Below the pieces are notes generated by a model. It did no database searches and had not been told where the DNA came from. It saw nothing but the letters and a program-made list of their open reading frames with translations. The position numbers were made by a program, and so were the translations under genes. Shown one piece after another: positions 8,522 through 17,090 of a DNA stretch of 64,000 nucleotides (its first letter is position 1; each line of letters begins with the position of its first letter). Origin of the DNA: Aureimonas sp. Leaf324 (GTDB taxonomy: Bacteria > Pseudomonadota > Alphaproteobacteria > Rhizobiales > Rhizobiaceae); NCBI RefSeq assembly GCF_001423245.1, contig NZ_LMOH01000023.1, positions 63,645 to 127,644 of the forward strand. Direction: 5' to 3'.

Positions 8522-9433
8522 TCAGGCGTAGAGATCCATGACCTCGCCGAGCAGCTTCAGCGCGTCTTCCTTCGACCGCTGGAACGAGTTGCGGCCGATG
8601 ATCGACCCGTTGCCGCCGCCCTCGCGGATGGCCCGCACCTCGTCGAGAAGCTCGCTCGTGTTCTTGGCCGCGCCGCCGGAGAAGACCACGATGCGCTTGC
8701 CGGCGAAGGACGCCTGCATGATGTGGCGCACGCGGTCCGCGCCCGTCGAGCGGGCGATGTCGTTCTTCTCGTAGGTGCTCTTGGCGTCGGCAAGATCGAC
8801 GTGATCCGTCGGCAGCTTGACCTTGATGATCGTGGCGCCGAGGAGTGCGGCCATGTGGGCGGCGTAGGCGATGATGTCGAGGCCGGTCTCGCCCTCCTTG
8901 GTGACCTTGCCGCCGCGCGGATAGGACCAGACCACCGTCATGAGGCCGCGCGATTTCGCCTGCAGCGTGATCTCGCGCAGTTCCTCCATCATGTCGTACG
9001 AGTCGTCGGCGCCCGGATAGATCGTGAAGCCGACGCCGACGCAGCCGAGGCGCAACGCGTCCTCGACGGTTCCGGTCAGCGCCTGGTCCTGCTTGTTGAC
9101 GAGCGAGTTGCCGCTGTTGAGCTTGAGGATCAGCGGCACCTCGCCGGCGAACGTGTCCGCGCCCTGCTCGAGAAGGCCGAGCGGCGCAGCGTAGCCCGAC
9201 ACACCCGACTCGATCGCGAGATTGTAGAGGTAGTGCGGATCGTAGGCGATCGGGTTCGGGGCGAAGCTGCGCGCCGGACCGTGCTCGAAACCCTGGTCGA
9301 CCGGTAGGATCACCAGCCGTCCGGTGCCAGCGAGGCGTCCGTGCATCAGGAGGCGCGACAAGTTGGTCTTCAGCCCCGGCGTCTCGCCTTCGTACCACGA
9401 GAGGATCTTGCGGACGGTATCGGTTCTCAGCAT
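8522..9433 (-). CDS. Class I fructose-bisphosphate aldolase, DhnA/FbaB type
   Basis: 303 residues from ATG 9433. This is the archaeal-type (DhnA/FbaB) class I aldolase that cleaves fructose-1,6-bisphosphate to triose phosphates through a Schiff-base lysine. Visible features are VILPVDQGFEHGP near 42-54, GVGFTIYPGAD near 133-143, the strand ATIIKVKLPTD holding the predicted Schiff-base lysine, and the phosphate-binding end RIVVFSGGAAKN and GSIIGRNSFQR. No signal peptide; cytoplasmic glycolysis/gluconeogenesis. The gene stands alone, with a hairpin after it and a 234-base leader region before it. Confidence 0.92.
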   Translation of the reverse strand: MLRTDTVRKILSWYEGETPGLKTNLSRLLMHGRLAGTGRLVILPVDQGFEHGPARSFAPNPIAYDPHYLYNLAIESGVSGYAAPLGLLEQGADTFAGEVPLILKLNSGNSLVNKQDQALTGTVEDALRLGCVGVGFTIYPGADDSYDMMEELREITLQAKSRGLMTVVWSYPRGGKVTKEGETGLDIIAYAAHMAALLGATIIKVKLPTDHVDLADAKSTYEKNDIARSTGADRVRHIMQASFAGKRIVVFSGGAAKNTSELLDEVRAIREGGGNGSIIGRNSFQRSKEDALKLLGEVMDLYA

Positions 9434-9667
9434 CGGCTTGCCTGCCCTTTATCGGATCACGAACCACCGACGAGGCCGGTGTCGATGCTCTTCTGCGGAT
9501 CACGAACGCCGACGTAAAGTGGCCGAGCAAGTCGTCGGCACATTAAAATCGGTTCAAATGAGATCACGCGCCGCGAACGATCCGAAGTTGCTTAACGGCG
9601 GGATCCAACAGGACGCGGCATTTCTTGCAGGTGCGAAACGATTTAAGTCCTCAATGGTCGATCAACG
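9434..9667. other. Intergenic region upstream of the aldolase
   Basis: 234 bases. It must hold the aldolase promoter on the minus strand and the tail of the next gene's transcript. No coding frame, repeat or recognised site beyond the adjoining terminator. Confidence 0.5.
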
Positions 9668-9693
9668 AAAAAAGGGAGGGGCAAGCCCCTCCC
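9668..9693 (-). terminator. Intrinsic terminator of the Gln/Ala-rich membrane protein gene
   Basis: On the minus strand GGGAGGGG and CCCCTCCC (9686-9693 with 9674-9681) form an 8-bp stem with a CTTG loop, followed directly by TTTTTT (9668-9673). Textbook rho-independent terminator. Confidence 0.92.
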
Positions 9694-9719
9694 TCCTTCT
9701 ATCGGGAATGCGTCCCGGA

Positions 9720-10628
9720 TCAGTCGCGGTAGTAGCCGACCGTGCGCTTGGCGCGGCCCACGATGCCGCCGACCGCACCGGCGATCAGGCCAAGGAGCAG
9801 GCCGACGAAGGCACCGAACGCGGCGCCCGAAGCGGCCTTGGCAGCCTCGCCGGCGGCCTGGCGCGCCTGGGCGACGGCCTGGTCGTACTGCTGCTGGAAC
9901 TGGTTCAGGCGCTGCTCGGCCTCGGCCTGGCTGATGCCGGCCTGCTGCGAAATGACCTGCACGGCGGCGCTGCGCTGCTGCGGCGTCGCGTCCTGGCCGA
10001 GACCCTTGAAGATCTCCGCGGCAGCGGCCGTCAGATCCTGCTGGCCGGTCGCCTGGCGAGCCTGGTCGGCGGCCTGCTGGGCCTGGTCCTGCGCCTGGCC
10101 GGCGGCCTGCTGGGCCTGGTTCTCGCCGCGCTGCAGAAGCTGGCGAGCCTGCTGCTGGAGCTCCGGCGGGAGCGAGTCGATCGAGTTCGGGATCACCGAC
10201 GAGACGGCCGAGCCGAGCGAGGAGACGGTCGAGCCGAGCGCGCCGAAGGCACTGGTCACGAGCGCCGAAGCGCCGCTGGTCAGGAGGTAGACGGCGACGA
10301 GGGTCGCGGTCGCCCAGGTGGTGACGCCGTGCAGCGCCGCGTCGCGCTTGGAGGCGCTGCCGGCGAAGCGGGCCGCGGCGAACGCGCCGAGGAAGGTGGC
10401 GATGAGAACGGTCAGTACCGCCCAGATGCCGCTGGCCGAACCGAAGGTCGTGAGAGCCGGGGTATCACCGCTCTGCGGATCGATGGTCGCCAGGCCGATG
10501 CCCAGCCCCAGAAGGGCCAGCATCACCTGAAACACCAGCGCGAGGATCGTGCCGGCGACGATGGCGCCCCACGAGATGCGCTTCAGGGGCGCCGCTGCAT
10601 ATGCACTGCGATCGACGACATCGACCAT
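9720..10628 (-). CDS. Membrane protein with Gln/Ala-rich soluble segment and C-terminal glycine-zipper helix
   Basis: 302 residues. Three hydrophobic helices in the first half (about 18-45, 65-90 and 100-125) are followed by a Ser/Gly stretch. A long segment (about 155-255) then has many AQQAAGQAQDQ-type repeats and heptad-like QA spacing, predicted as one or more amphipathic helices. The last 40 residues form a Gly/Ala-rich helix (GAFVGLLLGLIAGAVGGIVG) ending in basic KRTVGYYRD. Similar proteins in Hyphomicrobiales are annotated only as hypothetical or 'PhnA-like'; no function is established. The N-terminal MVDVVDRSAYAAAPLKRISWGAIVAGT is the recognisable family start. Confidence 0.82.
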   Translation of the reverse strand: MVDVVDRSAYAAAPLKRISWGAIVAGTILALVFQVMLALLGLGIGLATIDPQSGDTPALTTFGSASGIWAVLTVLIATFLGAFAAARFAGSASKRDAALHGVTTWATATLVAVYLLTSGASALVTSAFGALGSTVSSLGSAVSSVIPNSIDSLPPELQQQARQLLQRGENQAQQAAGQAQDQAQQAADQARQATGQQDLTAAAAEIFKGLGQDATPQQRSAAVQVISQQAGISQAEAEQRLNQFQQQYDQAVAQARQAAGEAAKAASGAAFGAFVGLLLGLIAGAVGGIVGRAKRTVGYYRD

Positions 10629-10749
10629 GTTGATTACTCCACCTATGACTCGACCGCTTCGATTGCGGCGGTGTGATGTCCCTTCCGGCTCAAGACCGGT
10701 GGTCAGAACCTAAAATGGAGCGGCGGATTGGTTTTCCAGTGAGGATGGC

Positions 10750-12762
10750 GTGATTCACGTCTCGCGCGATCGATTATCCTCAACGCCCCGCGCCGCCGGG
10801 CTCGCGCTCGGCGATCTCGCCGGTCGATTGATGGCGTCCGACCCAGGTTTCGTCCGGCTCCGTCTGGCCTCCCGCGTGACGCTGACAGGACTTCTGGTTC
10901 TGGGTGCCTTGATGCTGATTTATGCCCTCGGCGTCGCTCTTCCACCCGCCGCCTTTTCCGCCGGCCTTCTTTTCGCCATCCAGGGCGTCGTCGCGATCCG
11001 CGAGACGTCGGCGTCGGGTCGCCTGCACACGCGCCTTCTCGCCGGCGCCGCGGGTTTTGCCATGCTGGCGCTGTGCGCGCTGCTTCAGCCGCACCCGCGC
11101 GTCGTCGACGGCCTGTTCCTGGTCGCCGCCTTCACCGCCGTCTTCATGCGCCGCTGGGGCCAGCGCTGGACCGCCGTCGGTATGTTCGCCTTCATGGCGA
11201 GCTTCGGGGGCGCCTACTTCCGCCCGTCGCCGACCGACCTGCCGGGCATCCTCCTGGCGATCCTCGTCACCGGCGCGGCGGCGCATCTGGTGCGCGAGAT
11301 CCTAGTCCCGGATCGCCCGCTCGCCGACCTCCGGCGGGCGCTCGCCGGGGTCGACCATCGCGTCGGCCGCGTCGCGGCCCTCGTCGGCGAAGCCGCCCGC
11401 CTCGGCTGGACGGCGCGGCGGGAGCGGCGGGTGCGCGCCGCCCATCGCGGCGTTCGCGACGCCTTGGGCGTCGTGGAGACCCTTCTGCCGGACGAGCCGC
11501 AGCGCGGCACGTCCCTGCCCGGCGCCGCGCCCCTGGCGATCGAACTCTTCGACCTCAATCTCGCGCTGGAGAGCGTTCTGGGGCAAGCGCTGGAGCCGGC
11601 CGGCAACAGTGACAAAGCCCGGCAGCATCTCTCAATCAGTCTTCGCCGGCTGGCGGGGCTTCGCCGCCGGCTTCGCAAGGCATCGGCTGCCCTCACCGAA
11701 GCGGATCTCACGTCCGCTGCGGCTTCACCGGCGGCCTCGACCCCCACGACGGCCGCGTCGATCTGGCAGGACGAGCCGACGCGGCTTGCGATCCAAGTGA
11801 CGCTCGCCTGTGCCCTCGCCATGGCGGGCGGCATGTGGCTCTCGGTCGATCGCTGGTTCTGGGCGGTGCTGACGGCGTTTCTCGTCTTCACCAACGTCCA
11901 GTCGCGCGGCGACACGGCGCTGCGGGGCTTGAACCGCGCGGGCGGAACCGCGGTGGGGATCGCCGCGGGCATGGTGCTGGCCACTCTGATGCACGGGCAG
12001 TTCGGCCCAAGCCTGGCCCTATGCGTCCTCTTTACCTTCCTCGCGTTCTTCTTCCTGCAGGTCTCCTACGGGACGATGACCTTCTTCCTGACCGTGACAC
12101 TGTCGCTGGTCTACGGCCTTCTCGGCAATTTCTCGCCGGAACTCCTGGTCCTCAGACTGGAGGAGACCCTGATCGGCACGGCGTCGGGCATCCTCGTCTC
12201 GTTCCTGATTTTCCCGCAGCGCACGAGCGACGCGGCCGGGCGCGCCGTCACCGCCTTTCTCACCGATCTCGACCGGCTGCTGCAGGCGATCGAGGAGCGG
12301 CTCGACGGCCACGGTTCGGAATGGCGGATCTACGCCGTCTCGCGCGCGCTCGACCGCCGGCACGCCGCCATCCTCGTCGCCAGCCGGCCGCTCGGTCGGA
12401 CTTGGCCATCGGGCGCGCGCCAGCGTTCGGTGCGCATCGGGCGCCTGCGCTTTGCGGTGATCGCCCACTGGGCCCACCGCCTCGCCGCCGCCTCGATCGG
12501 GCCGGTCGCGAATGCGGAGGGCCTTCGCCGCGAGCTCCTGCGCTGCAGGGCGGCCGTCGCCGAAGTCTCGGTGCCGGCCTTCTTCGAGCGGAACGCCTCG
12601 CTGCCGCGCTCCGTCCCCGATCAAGGCGACAACGCCGCCGCGCGTGACGAGCTCGACCCGATCCTTGCCGCGCGCGCCATCGCCCATACGCTGGCGCAGC
12701 TTCTCACGAGCGAGCCGCCCGACGCTGGCGCCAAGCTGGCCGAAAGCACGGGAAGCGCCTGA
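10750..12762 (+). CDS. FUSC-family membrane protein, aromatic-acid exporter-like
   Basis: 670 residues from GTG 10750 (GAGGATGG directly upstream); an ATG at 10831 is an alternative start. Two clusters of membrane helices (about 40-190 and 345-490) are separated and followed by soluble helical segments. This is the duplicated layout of FUSC/AaeB-type proteins. The second cluster starts with IQVTLACALAMAGGMWLSVD and contains the family's WFWAVLTAFLVFTN stretch. Family members are linked to export of aromatic carboxylic acids or to fusaric-acid resistance. No membrane-fusion partner is adjacent, so the substrate is unknown. Confidence 0.85.
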   Translation: MIHVSRDRLSSTPRAAGLALGDLAGRLMASDPGFVRLRLASRVTLTGLLVLGALMLIYALGVALPPAAFSAGLLFAIQGVVAIRETSASGRLHTRLLAGAAGFAMLALCALLQPHPRVVDGLFLVAAFTAVFMRRWGQRWTAVGMFAFMASFGGAYFRPSPTDLPGILLAILVTGAAAHLVREILVPDRPLADLRRALAGVDHRVGRVAALVGEAARLGWTARRERRVRAAHRGVRDALGVVETLLPDEPQRGTSLPGAAPLAIELFDLNLALESVLGQALEPAGNSDKARQHLSISLRRLAGLRRRLRKASAALTEADLTSAAASPAASTPTTAASIWQDEPTRLAIQVTLACALAMAGGMWLSVDRWFWAVLTAFLVFTNVQSRGDTALRGLNRAGGTAVGIAAGMVLATLMHGQFGPSLALCVLFTFLAFFFLQVSYGTMTFFLTVTLSLVYGLLGNFSPELLVLRLEETLIGTASGILVSFLIFPQRTSDAAGRAVTAFLTDLDRLLQAIEERLDGHGSEWRIYAVSRALDRRHAAILVASRPLGRTWPSGARQRSVRIGRLRFAVIAHWAHRLAAASIGPVANAEGLRRELLRCRAAVAEVSVPAFFERNASLPRSVPDQGDNAAARDELDPILAARAIAHTLAQLLTSEPPDAGAKLAESTGSA

Positions 12763-12930
12763 AAGCGCTTCACAAACCGCCCGTCGCCGTGGCATTGCCG
12801 CATCACCGGAAGACTTATCCTGCCGCGCCGGCCCGTTTGGCTGGCGTCGTCGTCGTTCCGCCCTCTTTTTGACGGCTGCGTCGTGGGCATCCGCCCTGCC
12901 GAACCGACATTTGTGAAGGACCTTCGCCGC

Positions 12931-13779
12931 GTGACCTCGCTCCACCTCGACCAGCGTCGCAGCCGCCTCCTCCCGCTTCTCGGCGGAGCCGTGCTGCTGG
13001 CGCTCGCCGGCTGCCAGAGCGGCCCGACGCTGCAGGCCATCAGCCTCGATCAGGCGCAGGGCTCCGCCGAGAACCTGTCGTCGCTGACGGCCGCCGTGAA
13101 CGCCAATCCGCGCAATCCGGAAGCTTACAACGTGCGCGGCATCGCCTACGGGCGCTCGGGCGACAACAAGCGCGCGATCGAGGACTTCACCACCGCGATC
13201 CAGCTCGATCCGAATTTCTATCAGGCCTACGCCAATCGGGCGCTGGTGCTGCGGCAGACGAACCAGAACGCGGAAGCCGTCGCCGACTACAACCAGGCGC
13301 TCAAGATCAACCCAAACTACGATTCCGCCTATATCGGCCGGGGCAACATCTACCGGCAGGCCGGCCGCAACCGCGAGGCGCTCGGCGACTTCCAGCGCGC
13401 CATCGACCTGAACACCACGGACCCGCGCGCCTATCACAACCGCGGCCTTCTCTATCAGCTCGACGGACAGCACCGGCAGGCGATCGAGGATTTCGCGACG
13501 GCGATCTCGATGGACGCCAACGCGCCCGAGCCCTATTCCGGCCGCGCCGTGTCGTATCTCGCGCTCAACAATGTCGAAGACGCCGCGGACGACATCAACC
13601 GCGCGATCCAGCTCGACGGCAAGCGTGCCGAGTTCTGGGCGACGCAGGGCCTCGTCCTCGAGGCGCGCGGCGACAAGGCCAAGGCCTACCGCTCGTTCGC
13701 CCATGCCGCGTCGCTCGACCCGAATTACCAGCCAGCCAAGGACGGCGTGGCGCGCACGCGGGGCTCGGCCGGCGCCTGA
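12931..13779 (+). CDS. TPR-repeat lipoprotein, NlpI-like
   Basis: Start set at GTG 12931 because GAAGGA lies about 10 bases upstream; longer GTG starts at 12883 and 12913 would displace the signal peptide. The product starts with a lipoprotein signal whose lipobox is LALAGC, so it is probably outer-membrane anchored. About six to seven tetratricopeptide repeats follow (for example AYNVRGIAYGRSGDNKRAIE and AYHNRGLLYQLDGQHRQAIE). TPR lipoproteins of this kind scaffold peptidoglycan hydrolases or other envelope complexes. The partner is unknown here. The DUF992 gene lies 109 bases downstream on the same strand. Confidence 0.9.
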   Translation: MTSLHLDQRRSRLLPLLGGAVLLALAGCQSGPTLQAISLDQAQGSAENLSSLTAAVNANPRNPEAYNVRGIAYGRSGDNKRAIEDFTTAIQLDPNFYQAYANRALVLRQTNQNAEAVADYNQALKINPNYDSAYIGRGNIYRQAGRNREALGDFQRAIDLNTTDPRAYHNRGLLYQLDGQHRQAIEDFATAISMDANAPEPYSGRAVSYLALNNVEDAADDINRAIQLDGKRAEFWATQGLVLEARGDKAKAYRSFAHAASLDPNYQPAKDGVARTRGSAGA

Positions 13780-13888
13780 GGTTTCAGCGCGTCACGTTTC
13801 GTGAAGCGGTCGGGCGGGAGCGCCGCGAAACCAACGGCTTGGCAAAAGGTTAACGGCCCGAACAGAGTTTCGAGCCGAGTGACATGCC

Positions 13889-14389
13889 ATGAAGAAGACC
13901 ATCCTTGCCGCCCTTGCCCTCGCGTCCGCCGCTGCCCTTCCGTCCGCCGCAGAGGCGGGCGTCAAGGTCGGAACCCTCGTGTGCAAGAGCAACGGCACCT
14001 TGAACCAGATCGTCTCGTCCAGCGAGACGGTCCTGTGCAACTACACCCCCTTCGGCCGCACGCGCGCCACCGAGACCTATGTCGGGACGCTCGACACCTA
14101 CGGCGTCGACCTCGGTATCACCGGGCGCACGCTGATGATGTGGTCGGTGCTCGCGGCGAGCTTCGAGCGCGGACAGCCGGAGTCGCTGGCCGGCCGCTAC
14201 TATGGTACCAGCATCGACGCCTCGTTCGCGGTCGGCGTCGGGGCTAAGTCGCTGATCGGCGGCCCCGACCGCGGCTTCACGCTGCAGCCGACCAGCCTGC
14301 AGATCCAGGAGGGCGTCAACGCGACCGTCGGTGTCGCACGGCTGACGCTCGACGAGGCGCAGCCGGTGGCCGTCATCTACAAGCCCTGA
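13889..14389 (+). CDS. DUF992 exported protein
   Basis: 166 residues with a signal peptide (MKKTILAALALASAAALPSA, cleavage after AEA|GVKVG). The mature protein has the DUF992 pattern: GVKVGTLVCKSNGTLNQIV, two cysteines about 25 apart (VCK, LCNY) likely to form a disulfide, and a C-terminal TLQPTSLQIQEGVNATVGV stretch. The predicted fold is all-beta and periplasmic; function unknown. The family is common in Hyphomicrobiales. It is followed by a shared bidirectional terminator. Confidence 0.9.
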   Translation: MKKTILAALALASAAALPSAAEAGVKVGTLVCKSNGTLNQIVSSSETVLCNYTPFGRTRATETYVGTLDTYGVDLGITGRTLMMWSVLAASFERGQPESLAGRYYGTSIDASFAVGVGAKSLIGGPDRGFTLQPTSLQIQEGVNATVGVARLTLDEAQPVAVIYKP

Positions 14390-14403
14390 CGGTTTCCCCA
14401 ACG

Positions 14404-14434
14404 AAAAAGGCCCGCACCGTGTGCGGGCCTTTTT
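14404..14434. terminator. Bidirectional intrinsic terminator
   Basis: AAAAAGGCCCGCAC (14404-14417) pairs perfectly with GTGCGGGCCTTTTT (14421-14434) around CGT. Flanking A and T runs make it work on both strands: it ends the DUF992 transcript and the convergent oxidase subunit transcript. Confidence 0.93.
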
Positions 14435-14453
14435 CGTTTCAGTCGGGTGCTGG

Positions 14454-14723
14454 TCAGTGATGCGTCTTCAGGTCGGGCCGGTCGTGCTTGACCTCGGTCG
14501 AGCCGCCCAGGAGGAAGCTGGCAAGGAAGAAGAAGACCCCGCCCGCGAGCACGCTCATGATGACGCCGGCATTCATGATGAGGCCGACCAGCATGGCGAG
14601 CAGGATCGCGACGATCGCGATCGAGCCGTACTTCACCAGCCCGAGGAACCCCATGTAGGTCCGATCATGCTCGGCGTAGTCCATCGTGGTGCCCTTCCAC
14701 TCGTAGCCATGATCCTCGGCCAT
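14454..14723 (-). CDS. aa3-type cytochrome c oxidase subunit IV (small alphaproteobacterial type)
   Basis: Start at ATG 14723 gives 89 residues (MAEDHGYEWKG...); a longer frame to 14801 lacks support. The hydrophilic N-terminus carries the family pattern MDYAEHDRTYMGFLGLVKYG. Two hydrophobic stretches follow (SIAIVAILLAMLVGLIM and VIMSVLAGGVFFFLASFLLG). The alphaproteobacterial COX4 family (PF07835-like) is a small accessory subunit of aa3 oxidase. No other oxidase subunit lies nearby, which is usual for this gene. The C-terminus is His/Asp-rich and cytoplasmic. Confidence 0.82.
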   Translation of the reverse strand: MAEDHGYEWKGTTMDYAEHDRTYMGFLGLVKYGSIAIVAILLAMLVGLIMNAGVIMSVLAGGVFFFLASFLLGGSTEVKHDRPDLKTHH

Positions 14724-14812
14724 ACGCTCTTTCCTCTCCGCCACGGCGTTTTCCTGGCTGTTATACGGGAAGCCGGCGGGCTGACAATCGCCGCCGCGCA
14801 ACGCCGGATACG

Positions 14813-14837
14813 AAAACGGGGCGCATCGGCGCCCCGT
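14813..14837 (-). terminator. Intrinsic terminator of the PfpI-like gene
   Basis: On the minus strand ACGGGGCGC and GCGCCCCGT (14829-14837 with 14816-14824) form a 9-bp stem with a 4-base loop, followed by TTTT. It lies about 27 bases past the stop codon. Confidence 0.85.
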
Positions 14838-14864
14838 CTCGCGTTTTCTTGGTCGACCGGCCGC

Positions 14865-15428
14865 TCAGGCGGCCTGGCGCTTCTCGTGACGGCCTTCCTC
14901 GACCTCCTCGATGATCTTGGCGATGAAAGCCGGAAGATCGTTCGGGTTGCGCGAGGTGATGAGCGCCTGATCGGTCACGACCTCTTCGTCGTGCCAGCGG
15001 CCGCCGGCATTCACGACGTCGGTCTTGATCGACTTGAACGAGGTGACGTCGCGATCCTTGACGATGCCGGCCTCGATCAGCAGCCACGGCGCGTGGCAGA
15101 TGGCGGCGAGCGTCTTCTTGGAGTTGTAGAAGTCGCGCACGAACGAGACGACACTCTCCTCGGCGCGCAGCTTGTCCGGGTTGATCTGGCCGCCCGGCAG
15201 CACGAGCGCGTCGTAGTCGTTGACGGAAACCTGGCTGAGAACCTTGTCGACCGGCACGCTCTGGCCCCAGTCGGTCTCGTCCCAGCCCTTGATCTCGCCG
15301 TCCTTCAGCGAGACGACGTGGACAGTGGCGCCGGCTGCGCGGAGCTTCTCCAGCGGTTGCATGAGTTCGGACTGCTCGAAGCCGTCGGTGGCGAGAATGG
15401 CGATCTTGGCGTCGCGAATGCTGGGCAT
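14865..15428 (-). CDS. DJ-1/PfpI-family protein (YhbO-like)
   Basis: 187 residues from ATG 15428 (MPSIRDAKIAILATDGFEQ); longer starts read into non-conserved sequence. DJ-1/PfpI fold: the acidic residue in GFEQSEL, the central DYDALVLPGGQINPD, and the nucleophile elbow AAICHAPWLLIEAG with catalytic Cys followed by His. The C-terminal SRNPNDLPAFIAKIIEE is typical of the PfpI/YhbO branch. Proposed roles include protease, glyoxalase and deglycase activity in stress protection; the activity of this branch is debated. RecX lies upstream on the same strand with a 121-base gap. Confidence 0.9.
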   Translation of the reverse strand: MPSIRDAKIAILATDGFEQSELMQPLEKLRAAGATVHVVSLKDGEIKGWDETDWGQSVPVDKVLSQVSVNDYDALVLPGGQINPDKLRAEESVVSFVRDFYNSKKTLAAICHAPWLLIEAGIVKDRDVTSFKSIKTDVVNAGGRWHDEEVVTDQALITSRNPNDLPAFIAKIIEEVEEGRHEKRQAA

Positions 15429-15549
15429 GAAGGAATGACCTCTTCCGAATGCGGACAGGCCTTCGTCGAAGCCTCGAGGCTCCGAAAAGTGCTGTCCGCC
15501 CTGTTGGTGTTCGGTCCACCAACGGGCGACGGAGGCCGGGGTTCCTGGT

Positions 15550-16089
15550 TCAGTCGTGGCTATCGGCTTCGCCGTCGATGGCCGCCGCCGCATGGGAATA
15601 GGAAAAGCCGGCACGCATCAGCGCGGCGACGTCCCGGTCGCGCCGCTCGGCGCGCTCGCGCAGCCGGTGGGGACCGAGGCGGCGACGCTGGGCCAGCCGC
15701 CGGGCCGCGTCCGCCTCGTCGGTCTCGTCGCCCGCCATGACGCTCGCGACCGTCTCGCGGTCGACGCCCTTGATCGCGAGCTTGGCCGCACTCTGGCGAA
15801 GCGACGTGCCGCGTCGGCGCAGGGAGGCGAGCTTCGCCTCCGCATAGCTCCGGTCGTCGAGGAGCTTCAGTTCCACGAACTTTGTCACGGTCTCGTCGAC
15901 CAGCGCCTCGAACGCCGACGGTTCTTCGCCGCACGCCTGGGCGCGACGCATCACCTTGCGCTGGAGGACGCGCCGAAGGTTGGCCTCCGTCGAGGCGTAG
16001 CGCTCCAGATAATGGCTGGCCGCGCGGAACAGCCATTCCCGGGTCACCGGCCGGGTCGGCCTCGCTGCTTTCGTCGCTGGTTCGCTCAT
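15550..16089 (-). CDS. recX: Regulatory protein RecX
   Basis: 179 residues from ATG 16089 (MSEPATKAAR); the frame stays open to 16125. RecX three-helix repeats are visible: ASHYLERYASTEANLRRVLQ, then FVELKLLDDRSYAEAKLASL and a third repeat of the type DETDEADAARRLAQRRRLG. RecX binds RecA filaments and limits their activity during recombination and SOS. recA is not in the window, which is common in alphaproteobacteria. The basic composition fits. Confidence 0.9.
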   Translation of the reverse strand: MSEPATKAARPTRPVTREWLFRAASHYLERYASTEANLRRVLQRKVMRRAQACGEEPSAFEALVDETVTKFVELKLLDDRSYAEAKLASLRRRGTSLRQSAAKLAIKGVDRETVASVMAGDETDEADAARRLAQRRRLGPHRLRERAERRDRDVAALMRAGFSYSHAAAAIDGEADSHD

Positions 16090-16193
16090 GCCGAACGATG
16101 TAGCTCCGGCCGCCCGCCTCGTCACCGGGCCGGACGCGAAACGGCCCCGGACGACGATCGCCGAGGCCGTCTCGAAGAGGAATGCGCGTGGGA

Positions 16194-16910
16194 TCAGGCT
16201 GCCGCGGCGGCGACTTCGAACGAGCCGCGCTCGCGGATCACGGTCGTCGCGTCGACGTCGTGGCCGAGGATGCCGATCTCGTAGGCGATGGTCGCGGCTT
16301 CCGCGCGGGCGCGCTCGATACCCGGCGCGACGTCCTCGCCGAGCGTGAAGAGCGTGCCGCCATGCAGGAACGGCGCCTCGTAGGCCGCGCGCTGGACGAG
16401 GCCGACCTCGAGGCGGGCCGTCGGCGAGCGCTCGATCATACCCTCGATGGTGCGCGCGACGCGGCTCGGAATGGTGGTGACGGCGCTGGCCACGAAGGCC
16501 CAGTCTCGCCCGCGCCGACCCTTGTCAGCCTCCGTGGCGAGCAGACGGTCGGTGGCGAGCGCCGCGTAGGCCGAAAGCGGCGAGAAGCGGACGGGGATCA
16601 GCGCACGATCCGACAGGCGGGCGCCGGCACGGATCATCTCGGCGTTGTCGCCCGCGTCGATCAGGGCGAGGTCGCCGCGGCGGCGGGCGGCGCGCACGAT
16701 GCGCTCCAGCGTGATCTCGTCGTCGGCCACCTCGACGGTGCAGAGCGATGGGCGGCCGAACTTGGCGGCCCAGTCCACGAGGTCCTTGTCGCGGCCCGCA
16801 TCCACCAGCACGACCGGAATGTCGGCGGCGGCGGCGACGCCTGCGAGCGTCAGGGCAACGGTGGTGGAACCGGAGGTCTTGAGCGAGCCGATCGACAGGA
16901 CGGGCGTCAT
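16194..16910 (-). CDS. ParA/MinD-like protein with degenerate P-loop
   Basis: 238 residues from ATG 16910; a much longer open frame upstream overlaps other genes and is not real. The fold follows ParA: MTPVLSIGSLKTSGSTTVA occupies the deviant Walker A position, VVLVDAGRDKDLVDWA the Walker A' strand, and RRGDLALIDAGDN the Walker B strand. The P-loop is abnormal. Where ParA has KGGxGKTT, this reads KTSGSTT: one residue shorter and with Ser in place of the catalytic lysine. No ParB or partition genes are adjacent. It may bind nucleotide weakly or act as a non-ATPase relative of VirC1/ParA proteins. Function unknown. Confidence 0.75.
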   Translation of the reverse strand: MTPVLSIGSLKTSGSTTVALTLAGVAAAADIPVVLVDAGRDKDLVDWAAKFGRPSLCTVEVADDEITLERIVRAARRRGDLALIDAGDNAEMIRAGARLSDRALIPVRFSPLSAYAALATDRLLATEADKGRRGRDWAFVASAVTTIPSRVARTIEGMIERSPTARLEVGLVQRAAYEAPFLHGGTLFTLGEDVAPGIERARAEAATIAYEIGILGHDVDATTVIRERGSFEVAAAAA

Positions 16911-17090
16911 GGAAATTCCTTCTGGAAGCAACGGGCCCGGCCCCGGACGGAGCCCGACCCACGCACCCGGACTGGCGGGCGTTAGGCGATAACCATTGTT
17001 AAACGCCTCCGTGCTTGACCGGGCCTTGCGGTCGCGCGATCGGATGGAGGCGCGATTCGAACGAACGCGAGTCGCAAGGGACCTCCCGCC

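Noticed and set aside
8160-9530. A 456-codon minus-strand frame overlapping the aldolase in another register
   Set aside because: The aldolase frame contains a complete family sequence; the other frame is an Arg-rich shadow.
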